A stretch of DNA of 33,167 bases from an uncultured Anaeroplasmataceae bacterium (GCA_947589245.1 CANQBD010000017.1:1-33167), one strand, 5' to 3'; positions 21,156 through 30,100 are shown, counted from the stretch's first letter. Numbers and translations: made by a program. The notes: a model not told the origin generated them from the sequence alone.

Positions 21156-23761
21156 TAACATAACCCCTTAGCTACTTCAATGGCTGCATCAACCTTAGTG
21201 ACATCTTTACCACCAGCTTGGGCAAGATCTTTCTTACCGCCACCGCCGCCTAAAGTGATTTTAGCAGCCTCTTTAACAATTTGACTAGCATCTAAGGTTT
21301 TAGTTGCACAAACAAATGTTACTTTATCTGTATCAACACTAGCTAAAAAGACAACATCAAGATTTTTATTATTCTTTAAGGCCACAGCCATATCCTTAAG
21401 TAGATTAGAATCCATTGCTTCTAATTTAACAAATAATTTATTGTTAACAATCTTATCATCAAAACGTTTTAAATTGGCTAAGGCATTTTGACTTGCTTTA
21501 GCGTTAAATGCTTTTTCTAAATTTTTTAAAGCATTTTGAGCTAAGGCTAGTTCTCTTCTTAAAGCTAAAATATAACGATAGCCAAAGACATTTGGTTCTT
21601 TAAAAGTATATTCATATTTAATATTTAAACATTTTTCTTGAGCCTCTAAAATTAAGGAATTAGCCTTATAAGTTGTAGCCTTAATATTATCTAAAACATT
21701 ACTACAAGCTTCTTTAACATAGGTCATTGCCTCATGAGAAGTTGCGGCAGTAACTCTAAAAATACCACTACCAATTGACTCAAATGAATAGATAGCAAAG
21801 GCTTCTACATCTTTGGTATTATCAACATGAGTACCAGCACAAAATTCTTTAGAAACCCCCATATCAACAACTCTAACCTTAGCTCCATATTTCTCCCCAA
21901 ATAAAGCCATAGCTCCTAATTTTTTAGCTTCTTCAAGCGGTAAAACTAAAGTATTAACTTGATGAGCCTCATTAATATAAGAATTTACTAAATCTTCGAC
22001 TTGTAAAATTTGTTCATCAGTTAAACTGGAATAATTGTTGAAATCAAAACGACAATAGCTCCTACAAACCTGAGAACCCTGCTGATGAACATGATTGCCA
22101 ATAACTTTTTGTAAAGCAGCCTGCAACAAATGAGCTGATGAATGGTTTTTACGAGTTAAATTACGATTTTCTTTATCAACTACAGCAAAGACTAAATCAC
22201 CAACTTTAAATGGATTATGCTCAAGCACGTGTAAATGCTGACCATTAGGCATCTTAACAACATCAATTACTTCAATACCATCGATTGCACCCTTATCACA
22301 TAATTGACCACCTGAAAAAGCATAGAAAGGTGTTTCATCTAAAACAACACTATTTCCAAATACGGCAATGACCTTAGACTTTTGATTAGTACAATGATAG
22401 CCAGAAAAATTAGATGGCAATTTAAAATTCAAGAAATCTTCATTTTGACCAGCCATAGAATTTTCATCCTTACGAGCCAATCTAGCTCTTTCCTTTTGTT
22501 CTTCTAAATACTTTCTAAAGCCAACTTCATCAACCTTTAAATTACGCTCTAAAGCATATTCTATCGTTAATTCAAGTGGAAAACCATAAGTGTCATAAAG
22601 CATAAAAGCATCTTCTGCCTTAATTACTTTATCAGCTTTACTAGCAATTGCCTCAAAACGCTTTTCTCCAGAAGCTAATGTTGATAAGAATTTTTCTTCC
22701 TCAGCAAAAATAATTGACTTTATAATATTAGCCTTTTCTTGTAAATAAGGATAGTGGGAATCCATAGTGGCAATAACAGTATCAACAAGATCCGCCATAA
22801 ATGGTTTTTCAATATTAAGAGATTTAGCATATTTTGATGCTCTTCTTAAAACTCTTCTTAAAACATAACCACGTCCTTCATTAGAAAGAGTTGCTCCATC
22901 AGCTATAGCAAAGCTCACAGTACGAACGTGATCGGCAATAACCTTAAAAGCCATTTGACCATTATATTTTACACCAGATATTTCTTCTATCTTTTTAATG
23001 ATTGGCATAAATAAATCTGTTTCATAGTTGGTATCTACTCCTTGTAAAACGCAGCATAGACGCTCTAAACCTGAACCAGTATCAATGTTTTTAGAAGGAA
23101 GCTCTTGATAGTTTTCTCTAGATACACCTTCCTTAGAATTAAATTGCGAGAAAACAATATTCCAAATTTCAATAAAACGATCGTTTTCAAGGTCATTTTC
23201 AATAAGCTCCTTACCACGCTTATCATACTTTTCACCACGATCATAAAACATCTCTGTATCTGGTCCACAAGGCCCTTCACCTATTTCCCAAAAATTAGTA
23301 TCTAAAGGAATTAAATGATCTTCTTTTACACCATGACTAAGCCATTCCTTTTTGGTATCTAAATCTTGTGTATAATAAGTGATGTAAAGCTTATCCTTTT
23401 CAAAGCCAAACCATTTTTCATCAAATAATAATTCACAAGCAAAAGCAATCGCATCCTTACGAAAATAATCACCAATAGAGAAATTGCCAAGCATTTCAAA
23501 AAATGTATGATGACGAGCCGTTTTACCAACATTTTCAATATCATTTGTTCGGATACATTTTTGGACATTAGTAATTCGTGGATTTTCTGGAACCATACTT
23601 CCATCAAAATATTTCTTCAAAGGTGTTACACCAGCATTTGTCCATAATAATGTTGGATCATCATGTGGCACTAAAGATGCTGATGGCTCCACCTTGTGTC
23701 CTTTTGAACTAAAAAAATCTAACCACATTTGGCGAATTTCAGCTGAAGTCATTTTCTTCAT
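21155..23761 (-). CDS. alaS: Alanyl-tRNA synthetase
   Basis: Charges tRNA-Ala; 868 aa, normal length. The class II core has LLWTNAGVTPLKKYF, HHTFFEMLGNFS (about 84-95) and DHVRTVSFAIADG; the editing domain has NHSSAHLLQAAL and CAGTHVDNT with its zinc His/Cys; the C-terminal C-Ala region ends with the Gly-rich LGGGGGGKKDLAQAGG. The start at 23761 has GAGAGGTG at 6 bases; a GTG three codons upstream is inside this site. First gene of alaS-ruvX-DUF1292-trmR-exonuclease, with a promoter at 23808-23836. The leader is short and has no T-box. Confidence 0.97.
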   Translation of the reverse strand: MKKMTSAEIRQMWLDFFSSKGHKVEPSASLVPHDDPTLLWTNAGVTPLKKYFDGSMVPENPRITNVQKCIRTNDIENVGKTARHHTFFEMLGNFSIGDYFRKDAIAFACELLFDEKWFGFEKDKLYITYYTQDLDTKKEWLSHGVKEDHLIPLDTNFWEIGEGPCGPDTEMFYDRGEKYDKRGKELIENDLENDRFIEIWNIVFSQFNSKEGVSRENYQELPSKNIDTGSGLERLCCVLQGVDTNYETDLFMPIIKKIEEISGVKYNGQMAFKVIADHVRTVSFAIADGATLSNEGRGYVLRRVLRRASKYAKSLNIEKPFMADLVDTVIATMDSHYPYLQEKANIIKSIIFAEEEKFLSTLASGEKRFEAIASKADKVIKAEDAFMLYDTYGFPLELTIEYALERNLKVDEVGFRKYLEEQKERARLARKDENSMAGQNEDFLNFKLPSNFSGYHCTNQKSKVIAVFGNSVVLDETPFYAFSGGQLCDKGAIDGIEVIDVVKMPNGQHLHVLEHNPFKVGDLVFAVVDKENRNLTRKNHSSAHLLQAALQKVIGNHVHQQGSQVCRSYCRFDFNNYSSLTDEQILQVEDLVNSYINEAHQVNTLVLPLEEAKKLGAMALFGEKYGAKVRVVDMGVSKEFCAGTHVDNTKDVEAFAIYSFESIGSGIFRVTAATSHEAMTYVKEACSNVLDNIKATTYKANSLILEAQEKCLNIKYEYTFKEPNVFGYRYILALRRELALAQNALKNLEKAFNAKASQNALANLKRFDDKIVNNKLFVKLEAMDSNLLKDMAVALKNNKNLDVVFLASVDTDKVTFVCATKTLDASQIVKEAAKITLGGGGGKKDLAQAGGKDVTKVDAAIEVAKGLC

Positions 23762-23807
23762 TTCTAACACCTCTCATAATACAAACTTCAAAAAAACTCT
23801 AAATAAT

Positions 23808-23836
23808 ATTTTATCAAAAAAGGACATCATTATCAA
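23808..23836 (-). promoter_or_regulatory. Promoter of the alaS operon
   Basis: TTGATA (23831-23836), 17 bases, TAAAAT (23808-23813) with TG one base before the -10, on the minus strand, about 45 bases before the alaS start. Confidence 0.75.
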
Positions 23837-23878
23837 GAATAACCTCAATATCTAACTAAAAAATAGCTTTTTTTCCTA

Positions 23879-23914
23879 ATGTTAAAAATATTTAAGGATT
23901 TTTAGCATTTTTTT
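23879..23914 (+). repeat. Terminator-like inverted repeat upstream of the small XRE gene
   Basis: ATGTTAAAAAT (23879-23889) pairs with ATTTTTAGCAT (23898-23908) apart from one U-G, loop of 8, then a T-run on the plus strand. No plus-strand gene feeds it, so it may insulate the promoter at 23935 or be a binding site for the regulator. Confidence 0.45.
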
Positions 23915-23934
23915 AAATCTGATTTTTTTTAATT

Positions 23935-23940
23935 TATAAT
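23935..23940 (+). promoter_or_regulatory. -10 element of the small XRE gene
   Basis: TATAAT 16 bases before the start codon; the -35 at 17 bases is only TTTAAA. The leader would be about 10 bases long, just enough for the GGTGA site. Confidence 0.5.
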
Positions 23941-23956
23941 AATAGTGGGTGAAAAA

Positions 23957-24187
23957 ATGACAGAAAATGAATTTATCGAGCTTATAAAAAAGAAAAGATT
24001 AGACCAGCTTATGACCCAAAAACAATTGGCATACATTCTATCTATCTCCAATTCCAAATATTGTAAAATCGAAGGTCATAAGCAAAATCTAACTTTTAAT
24101 TTAATAAAAAGATTAGCAGAAATATTTGAACTTGATCTTAATATTATCAAGACCTCCCCCAAAAAAGATAATCATTATTTCGATTAA
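23957..24187 (+). CDS. Small XRE/Cro-type helix-turn-helix protein
   Basis: 76 aa, almost only an HTH_3 domain: EFIELIKKKRLDQLMTQKQLAYILSISNSKYCKIEG, then RLAEIFELDL as the closing helices, and a short polar tail KKDNHYFD. A DNA-binding repressor or antitoxin-like role fits the size. The ATG at 23957 has GGTGA 5 bases upstream; a GTG four codons earlier overlaps the site. It converges with a 37-aa membrane peptide gene whose start region is a 15-base inverted copy of its own. Isolated between alaS and recD2; target unknown. Confidence 0.82.
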   Translation: MTENEFIELIKKKRLDQLMTQKQLAYILSISNSKYCKIEGHKQNLTFNLIKRLAEIFELDLNIIKTSPKKDNHYFD

Positions 24188-24210
24188 AAAAGGCATAGTA
24201 TTACTATGCC
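24186..24210 (-). terminator. Terminator after the 37-aa peptide gene (shared position with the XRE stop)
   Basis: GGCATAGT/ACTATGCC stem (24192-24199, 24203-24210) with a 3-base loop. Six T follow on the minus strand; on the plus strand there is no T-run, so it acts mainly on the minus strand. Confidence 0.75.
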
Positions 24211-24231
24211 ACATCAAGTATTTATTTCTCA

Positions 24232-24345
24232 TTATTCAATGTTTATTTTTTTAAGCATTTTTTTCATAGGCTTTTGAAGACAGTTACTATCACTTAACAT
24301 CATGCCGATAACTACTCCTAAGCCTAGCATCATAATTTTCTTCAT
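24232..24345 (-). CDS. 37-aa membrane peptide
   Basis: ATG at 24345 with GGTGA at 5 bases; an in-frame ATG at 24357 would add MGEK. The peptide begins MKKIMMLGLGVVIGMML, a single membrane-spanning segment, and ends with a strongly basic amphipathic part KPMKKMLKKINIE containing no other motif. It lies 51 bases after recD2 on the same strand, has an extended -10 at 24381-24389, and is closed by a good terminator. Being a clean start-site-ORF-terminator unit makes it likely real. It may be a toxin-like peptide, a small regulator of a membrane complex, or a recD2 operon member; no family was recognised. Confidence 0.65.
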   Translation of the reverse strand: MKKIMMLGLGVVIGMMLSDSNCLQKPMKKMLKKINIE

Positions 24346-24380
24346 TTTTTCACCCATTTTTATTATGCGAAAAAGTCAAC

Positions 24381-24389
24381 ATTTTAACA
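24381..24389 (-). promoter_or_regulatory. Extended -10 element before the 37-aa peptide gene
   Basis: TG-T-TAAAAT on the minus strand (TAAAAT at 24381-24386), between the recD2 stop and the peptide start; no good -35. Confidence 0.4.
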
Positions 24390-24396
24390 TGGTAAT

Positions 24397-26667
24397 TTAT
24401 TCCATAAAGCTATAAGGCGTTATATCTTCCATTCCATATTCTCCAAAGGTATCAAATGGAATTGTAGAATCCAAAATCTTTTCACTATGAACAACAGTAT
24501 CACTTAAACGATTTAAAAGACCAGTTTGTCTTAAAGGTTCTAAGCGACTGATTGCCTCTTTTAAAGTTTCCATATTTCCTAAGATAATTAATTTATTTTT
24601 AGCTCTTGTAATAGCGGTATAAATTATCTTTTTTCTAAGCATCATACTATAGCTAGGTAATATTGGCAAAATAACATTTTCATATTCACTACCTTGTGAC
24701 TTATGGATAGAAATAGCGTAAGCCAAACGCAAATTATCAAGATCTTTAGCAGGATATTTGACCATCCAACCATCAAAATCAATAAATAAAATATCTTGAT
24801 TATTAATACTAGTAATGCCTTTAATAATACCAATATCGCCATTCATAAGCTTAAGCTCAGGATCATTTTTAAGTTGTAAGACCTTATCACCCTTTTTAAA
24901 GATTTGATTATCTCTAACAATAGCTTCGGTTTCAAAGTTATATTTTTCTTGGATTGCTTTATTGACTGCATCAATTCCTGCCACACCAGCATACATTGGA
25001 ATCAATATTTGGAGACCATTTTCTAAAGTGTTGCCTGTTTGGAGATATGAGTCAATTATTCGGGTTAAGACATTACTTAAATTTTTTCCCTCACAAGAAT
25101 AAAAAAATACTTCTTTTTTTTCACTAAAAATTCTAAAATCAATACGACCTGAAAAGACCATATTTGATAATTTAATAATATTAGAATTACTAGCTTGACG
25201 CATTATTTGATAAAGTCTAATAGTTGTAAAAAGATTAGATGCAATTAAATCATGAAAAACATTGCCAGGAGATACTGATGGTAACTGGTTCTCATCACCA
25301 ACCAAAATTACCTGACAGCTTAAGGGTAAAGCCTTAAATAAGGCTGCTGCTAAATTAATGTCAATCATCGAAGACTCATCAATTATTGCTAAACTACAAT
25401 TAAGAGGAAAATCCTCATTGACACTAAAGCCATTTTCATAATTATAGCCTAAGGCTTTATGAATAGTTGATGCTTTAAAATGACATACCTCTACCATTCT
25501 TTTACTAGCCCTACCAGTAGGTGCCATTAACAATAGTCTATATTCAAGCTCATCACTTGGGTAATTAATATTATTTAACAAAGCATAACAACGAATAATG
25601 CCATTAATAATTGTTGATTTACCAGTACCTGGACCACCTGTTATAATTGCTAATTTGTTTGATAAAGCTAAAGTAATAGCTTCTTTTTGAAGATCAGTAT
25701 AACTAATATTTAAATCTTCTTCAACCTGTTTTATAGATTCTTGAATTTTAGCTAAATTAAAGAAACTAATCTTTTTTTCTTTTAATTTACGAATGCGCTC
25801 AGCACATTTTATTTCAGCATTAAAAAGAGTCGGTTCAAAATAGCGATCATCTTCTTGAATTATTAATTTCTTTTCAACTAAAGTTGCTAAGGCCTTTTCT
25901 AAATCAGTTATTTGAATTAAAGGGCTATTTTTTAAAAGATTATAGCTAGAATTAATTAATTGCTTGCAAGTCAAAAAAGAATATCCTTGTTGATAGCACA
26001 CCATATTTAAAGTATATTTAATAGCTTCTCTAAGGCGCAATTTATCATTTTCTTTAAAACCTAGAGTAAGAGCTAAATCATCACTTCTTTTAAAACCAAA
26101 GCCATCTACATCATAGATTAAACAATAGGGATTCTCTTCTATCCGGCTTGCCGCTTCATTACCATAAACTTCATATAGACGATAAATCATTTTACTAGTT
26201 AAGCCAAAACTAAAAAGTTTAATAAAGACCTGTTCGGCAGCATAATTCTCTTTAAGTGTTTCAATAATGACCTTTTTCTTGCTGGCTGTCATATGACGCA
26301 CCCGATCTAAAACATCACCATTTTCCATAATAAGATTTATACAATCAGTCCCCAACTCAGCAACAATATTTTCTGCAAGCTTTGGACCAATACCATAAAA
26401 TTTATCACTAGAAAGATAAGCAATTAAGCCATCCTTAGAAAATGATGCACTTTTAGTATAAGATTCAATCTTAAATTGAACTCCATATTTAGCGTGATCT
26501 ACATAGTTACCGACAAATTCATAATCGAGTCCTTCTTCTAATTCGATAAAAGAACCAACGATTATAACCTCATCATTATCTGTGGTTAAAATCTTGGCTA
26601 CTTTATAAAGGGATTCTTCACTTTTATAAATATATGAAACTATTTTGCCCTTAATTACTTCACTCAT
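24397..26667 (-). CDS. recD2: RecD2-type DNA helicase (SF1B)
   Basis: 756 aa, 5'-3' helicase of the RecD2/YrrC group, which works without RecBC in replication-fork and repair processes. The N-terminal ~320 residues hold the family-specific OB/HhH region (for example YLSSDKFYGIGPKLAENIV). Helicase motifs are Walker A GGPGTGKST, AIIDESSMID, VGDENQLPSVSPGN, the MRQAS region, and LAYAISIHKSQGSEY with TAITRAKNKLII at the C-terminus. In Bacillus yrrC also lies near mnmA and alaS. The start at 26667 overlaps the mnmA stop (TGATG), so translational coupling is expected; the ribosome site is weak. Confidence 0.95.
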   Translation of the reverse strand: MSEVIKGKIVSYIYKSEESLYKVAKILTTDNDEVIIVGSFIELEEGLDYEFVGNYVDHAKYGVQFKIESYTKSASFSKDGLIAYLSSDKFYGIGPKLAENIVAELGTDCINLIMENGDVLDRVRHMTASKKKVIIETLKENYAAEQVFIKLFSFGLTSKMIYRLYEVYGNEAASRIEENPYCLIYDVDGFGFKRSDDLALTLGFKENDKLRLREAIKYTLNMVCYQQGYSFLTCKQLINSSYNLLKNSPLIQITDLEKALATLVEKKLIIQEDDRYFEPTLFNAEIKCAERIRKLKEKKISFFNLAKIQESIKQVEEDLNISYTDLQKEAITLALSNKLAIITGGPGTGKSTIINGIIRCYALLNNINYPSDELEYRLLLMAPTGRASKRMVEVCHFKASTIHKALGYNYENGFSVNEDFPLNCSLAIIDESSMIDINLAAALFKALPLSCQVILVGDENQLPSVSPGNVFHDLIASNLFTTIRLYQIMRQASNSNIIKLSNMVFSGRIDFRIFSEKKEVFFYSCEGKNLSNVLTRIIDSYLQTGNTLENGLQILIPMYAGVAGIDAVNKAIQEKYNFETEAIVRDNQIFKKGDKVLQLKNDPELKLMNGDIGIIKGITSINNQDILFIDFDGWMVKYPAKDLDNLRLAYAISIHKSQGSEYENVILPILPSYSMMLRKKIIYTAITRAKNKLIILGNMETLKEAISRLEPLRQTGLLNRLSDTVVHSEKILDSTIPFDTFGEYGMEDITPYSFME

Positions 26668-27797
26668 CAATATTTTCTTCTTTCATCATTATAATAAACA
26701 CTATCAATAATTGCCCCACCTAAACAAACTTCTTTATCATATATAACAACAGCTTGACCAGGAGTAACAGCTCGACATAAACCATTATAAATAACCTTTA
26801 TTTTATTATCATCGATATATTTAATAGTTACAGGAATATCCTTTTGGCGATAGCGAAATTTGGCTGTATATTCATAATCTTCTTTAGGAGCATCACAAAT
26901 CCAATTATAGTCAGTAGCATAACACCAATTAGATTCCAAATAAATACTATCATGTCCTTGACCAACAATCAGCTCATTCTTTTCTAAATCCTTACCACAA
27001 ACAAACCAAGCTTCTGATTTGTATTCATTAGAACCACCAATACCTAAACCTTTGCGTTGACCAATGGTATAATACATTAGCCCATCATGTTTACCAATAA
27101 CTTTGCCATCAATGGTAACCATATTACCGGGTTTGGCAGGAAGGTAATTTTTCAAAAATTGTTTAAAATTACGTTCACCAATAAAGCAAATACCTGTCGA
27201 ATCTTTTTTAGCTGCGGTAACTAAATTAGCTTCCTCAGCAATTCTTCTTACATCCACTTTTTGTAAGTGACCAATTGGAAAGATAACTTTACGAAGCTGA
27301 GCCTGTGTAAGCATACATAAAAAATAAGTCTGATCCTTATTATCATCAGCACCTCTTAAAAGATAGCTTTTATTCTTTTCATGCTTTACTTGAGCATAAT
27401 GCCCCATAGCAATATAGTCAGCACCTAAACGCTCTGCCTCCTTTAAAAAAGCCTTAAATTTAATATATTTATTACACATAATATCCGGATTAGGTGTTCT
27501 GCCTTTTTGATATTCAGTCAAAAAATATTTAAAAACTGTATTCCAATACTCTTCAATAAAATCAATACGATGTAGTGGAGTATGGAGACTTTCTGCAACC
27601 TTTAAGGCATCTTGATAATCAAGCTCTTGAGGACAAACATCATTAGTTAAAGTGGGGTTACCTAAAATGTCATTATTGGCAGCTGAATCCCAATTACGCA
27701 TAAACATAGCTTCTACATCATAGCCTTCATCCTTTAATAGTTTTAATGCAACACTAGAATCAACTCCGCCGGAAAGACCTAAAATTACTTTTTTCAT
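26667..27797 (-). CDS. mnmA: tRNA-specific 2-thiouridylase MnmA
   Basis: 376 aa. Thiolates U34 of tRNA-Lys, -Glu and -Gln at the wobble position. PP-loop SGGVDSSVAL (9-18) binds ATP; catalytic Cys108 in NPDIMCNKYIKF and Cys205 in STGICFIGERNF form the persulfide/disulfide pair; GHYAQV and the C-terminal barrel (KFRYRQKDIPV, PGQAVVIYD) complete the family pattern. The start has AGGTGGTG at 7 bases. Its stop is TGA, read as stop and overlapped by recD2, which shows that UGA is not Trp here. Divergent from the acyltransferase gene. Confidence 0.97.
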   Translation of the reverse strand: MKKVILGLSGGVDSSVALKLLKDEGYDVEAMFMRNWDSAANNDILGNPTLTNDVCPQELDYQDALKVAESLHTPLHRIDFIEEYWNTVFKYFLTEYQKGRTPNPDIMCNKYIKFKAFLKEAERLGADYIAMGHYAQVKHEKNKSYLLRGADDNKDQTYFLCMLTQAQLRKVIFPIGHLQKVDVRRIAEEANLVTAAKKDSTGICFIGERNFKQFLKNYLPAKPGNMVTIDGKVIGKHDGLMYYTIGQRKGLGIGGSNEYKSEAWFVCGKDLEKNELIVGQGHDSIYLESNWCYATDYNWICDAPKEDYEYTAKFRYRQKDIPVTIKYIDDNKIKVIYNGLCRAVTPGQAVVIYDKEVCLGGAIIDSVYYNDERRKY

Positions 27798-27849
27798 CTT
27801 ATAACACCACCTAACATGAAATATTTTAACATATCTACTTATAATAATC

Positions 27850-27878
27850 TAGAAAAGAAGCTTATTTTTTTGTATAAT
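27850..27878 (+). promoter_or_regulatory. Promoter of the PlsC-type gene
   Basis: TAGAAA (27850-27855), 17 bases, TATAAT (27873-27878); the same pair of boxes as the phosphoglucomutase promoter. The ribosome site AGGTGA follows 7 bases after the -10. Confidence 0.6.
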
Positions 27879-27895
27879 GAGACTAGGTGATTAAG

Positions 27896-28660
27896 ATGGA
27901 TCAAGAAAATCAACACACCTATGATAATGGTTTTCATCCTAAAGAGGTTGTGCTTAAAGAAAATTATAAATTTTATAATAATAACTTTTTCTTTAGATTT
28001 TTTTCTAAACTAATCGTTTGTTTCACAAGATTTTGGTTGATATTCCCCAAATTCTTTATGGGCTTCAAATTAGTCGATAAAAATAAAAATAGACGGAAAA
28101 TAAAAGGAGCTATTGTTATTTCTAATCATATTCATCCTTTAGATGCCTTCTTTTTAATTAGTTCAATCTATTTTCGAAAAACTTATGCAACTATGCTCCA
28201 AAGTAATTTAGGTTTTGGAGTTGTTTCTAAATATATGCGGCTAGCAGCTGCAGTTCCAATCCCAACTGATAGACATTTACTTAGAAACTTCAATAATGAA
28301 ACAAGAGAAACCTTAAAAAAAGGCCAAAATATTTTATTTTATCCTGAGGCAGCTTTAATGCCTTATTGTGATCACATTAGAAACTTTTTACCAGGTGCAT
28401 TTCATTACGCTGTAGTTAATGATGTGCCTATTATTCCTTGTTGTTTTACTTTCCATAAACCAAAGGGCATTTATAAGCTTTTTAGAAGAAAGAAACCAAC
28501 AATTCATTTAAATATTTTAGATCCATACTACCCTAACAAATTAGAAAGCCGTAATATCGCCATAAAACAAACAACTGAGGATGTCCATAAATTAATTAGT
28601 GATTGTTTTATCGCTAACAGTGATTTTTATTATGAAGATGGCAAAAAGATAAATAAATGA
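27896..28660 (+). CDS. plsC: 1-acyl-sn-glycerol-3-phosphate acyltransferase-like protein
   Basis: 254 aa from the ATG at 27896 (AGGTGA 5 bases before; a GTG in that site gives a three-codon longer frame). Acyltransferase block I is SNHIHPLDAFF, with His78 and Asp83 of the HX4D motif. Block III is FYPEAALMPY, in place of the usual FPEGTRS, so the glycine-threonine of the motif is changed. Block IV is VPIIPCCFTF. A hydrophobic stretch near residues 32-57 likely binds the membrane. It probably makes phosphatidic acid from lysophosphatidate and acyl donor, though the altered block III means another acyl acceptor is possible. Single gene with own promoter and terminator. Confidence 0.82.
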   Translation: MDQENQHTYDNGFHPKEVVLKENYKFYNNNFFFRFFSKLIVCFTRFWLIFPKFFMGFKLVDKNKNRRKIKGAIVISNHIHPLDAFFLISSIYFRKTYATMLQSNLGFGVVSKYMRLAAAVPIPTDRHLLRNFNNETRETLKKGQNILFYPEAALMPYCDHIRNFLPGAFHYAVVNDVPIIPCCFTFHKPKGIYKLFRRKKPTIHLNILDPYYPNKLESRNIAIKQTTEDVHKLISDCFIANSDFYYEDGKKINK

Positions 28661-28689
28661 CCTTAAGCTAAATTAACTTAAGGTTTTTA
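28660..28689 (+). terminator. Terminator of the PlsC-type gene
   Basis: CCTTAAG/CTTAAGG stem (28661-28667, 28677-28683), 9-base loop, TTTTT run, right after the TGA stop. Confidence 0.85.
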
Positions 28690-28691
28690 TC

Positions 28692-28720
28692 TTGTCAAAA
28701 ATGGTCTAAAGGAATAAAAT
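28692..28720 (+). promoter_or_regulatory. Promoter of the permease gene
   Basis: TTGTCA (28692-28697), 17 bases, TAAAAT (28715-28720), starting 3 bases after the previous terminator T-run. Confidence 0.75.
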
Positions 28721-28743
28721 ATACATGTTGTGAGGTGTTAAAA

Positions 28744-30027
28744 ATGCTTTGTTTGAGCATCATAATAATAACAGTGATCTTAATTATACTTTCAATTCTG
28801 TTCTTTCCAACAATTGAAATTAAGCATCATAAAATATCAACATACTGGCTTATTCCCATTTTTTCAAGCATACTTCTATTAATTTTACGTTGTGTGTCTT
28901 GGGAAACAATTTATAATTCATTTGTCAGTAATTCGGCTGTTAACCCCTTAAAAATTTTAGTCTTATTTATTTCCATGACTATTCTTTCTATCTTCTTAGA
29001 TGAAATAGGCTTCTTTAATTATATAGCTATTAAATCAACAAAAATATTAAAACAAAGTCAATATAAATTATTTTTCGGTTTTTATTTTTTAATTTCTATT
29101 TTAACAGTTTTCACTTCTAATGACATAATAATATTGACCTTTACTCCATTCATCTGTTACTATGCTAAAAGCACGAAAATTAATCCTATTCCTTATCTTA
29201 TAAGTGAATTTGTAGCAGCAAATACTTGGAGTATGGCTTTGATAATTGGTAATCCTACTAATATCTATTTAGCTAGTGCTTTTAATATCAATTTTTTAGA
29301 ATATTTAAAAAATATGATTCTTCCAACTTGTGGAGCAGCCTTTATTTCACTATTAATCTTATTTTTATTATTTAGAAAAAGTTTAAAGAGTGAAATGGCC
29401 ACTTTTGAAAAAGATTTTCCTAAGCCTAATAAATTTTTATTAATAGTAGGATTAATTCATCTTTTTACAACCACAATATTACTAGCAATAGCCTCTTATA
29501 TTAACTTAGAAATGTGGATAATATCTTTAAGCTTTGCCACAAGTTTAATATTAATTGTTTTAATTTATTTGTTAGTTAAAAAACAAAGATTAACTGTCTT
29601 AAAAACAACATTATTAAGAGCACCTTATAATTTAATACCATTTGTTCTATCTATGTTTGTATTAGTATTAGCTTTAACAGAACAAGGTATAACAGCTAAT
29701 ATAAGGGATTTTTTAAATAGCTTAGAACCAACCTATTCGTATGGTTTTTCTGGAGCTATTACAGCTAATTTAATCAATAATATTCCAATGAGTGTTTTAT
29801 ATTCTAATTTATTAGATGGCACAAGCCTAAAAGCCATTTATGCAAGTATCATATCTTCTAATATTGCTGCTTTTATAACCCCGTTGGGAGCCTTAGCTGG
29901 CATTATGTGGATGAATCTATTAAAAACTTTTGATGTCAAATTTACTTTTAAACAATTTACTCTATATGGCTGTCTCATAGGAATACCAACTTTGGTTATC
30001 GCTTTAACCATTCTCTTTGTTATGTAA
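28744..30027 (+). CDS. ArsB/NhaD-type ion transporter permease
   Basis: 427 aa from the ATG at 28744 (GAGGTG at 6 bases); about 11 hydrophobic segments cover nearly the whole chain. The ion-transporter (SLC13-like) fold is suggested by two half-domains with re-entrant motifs: LTVFTSNDIIILTFTPFI followed by WSMALIIGNPTNIYLA, and later FSGAITANLINNIPMSVL with AFITPLGALAGIMWM. The TSND and GNPTN type motifs are those of ArsB and related anion or sodium/proton permeases. The substrate (arsenite, other oxyanion, organic acid or Na+) cannot be decided; no arsR, arsC or arsA is near. Own promoter directly upstream. Confidence 0.8.
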   Translation: MLCLSIIIITVILIILSILFFPTIEIKHHKISTYWLIPIFSSILLLILRCVSWETIYNSFVSNSAVNPLKILVLFISMTILSIFLDEIGFFNYIAIKSTKILKQSQYKLFFGFYFLISILTVFTSNDIIILTFTPFICYYAKSTKINPIPYLISEFVAANTWSMALIIGNPTNIYLASAFNINFLEYLKNMILPTCGAAFISLLILFLLFRKSLKSEMATFEKDFPKPNKFLLIVGLIHLFTTTILLAIASYINLEMWIISLSFATSLILIVLIYLLVKKQRLTVLKTTLLRAPYNLIPFVLSMFVLVLALTEQGITANIRDFLNSLEPTYSYGFSGAITANLINNIPMSVLYSNLLDGTSLKAIYASIISSNIAAFITPLGALAGIMWMNLLKTFDVKFTFKQFTLYGCLIGIPTLVIALTILFVM

Positions 30028-30046
30028 AGTAATAATTATTGATTTC

Positions 30047-30074
30047 TTGCAATATTATTAAAATATGTTATGAT
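30047..30074 (+). promoter_or_regulatory. Promoter of the DUF368 gene
   Basis: TTGCAA (30047-30052), 16 bases, TATGAT (30069-30074) with TG one base upstream, 27 bases before the start codon. Confidence 0.65.
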
Positions 30075-30100
30075 ATATTTATGAAATAAGGTGTTAAACT

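Noticed and set aside
23762-23807. T-box or other riboswitch before alaS; likewise before proS
   Set aside because: Leaders are about 40 bases or less and contain no AGGGTGG-type T-box sequence or specifier stem.
26667-28660. UGA as tryptophan (Mycoplasma code)
   Set aside because: mnmA and the PlsC-type gene end in TGA at the family-expected ends, the former overlapping the next start, and Trp is TGG throughout.
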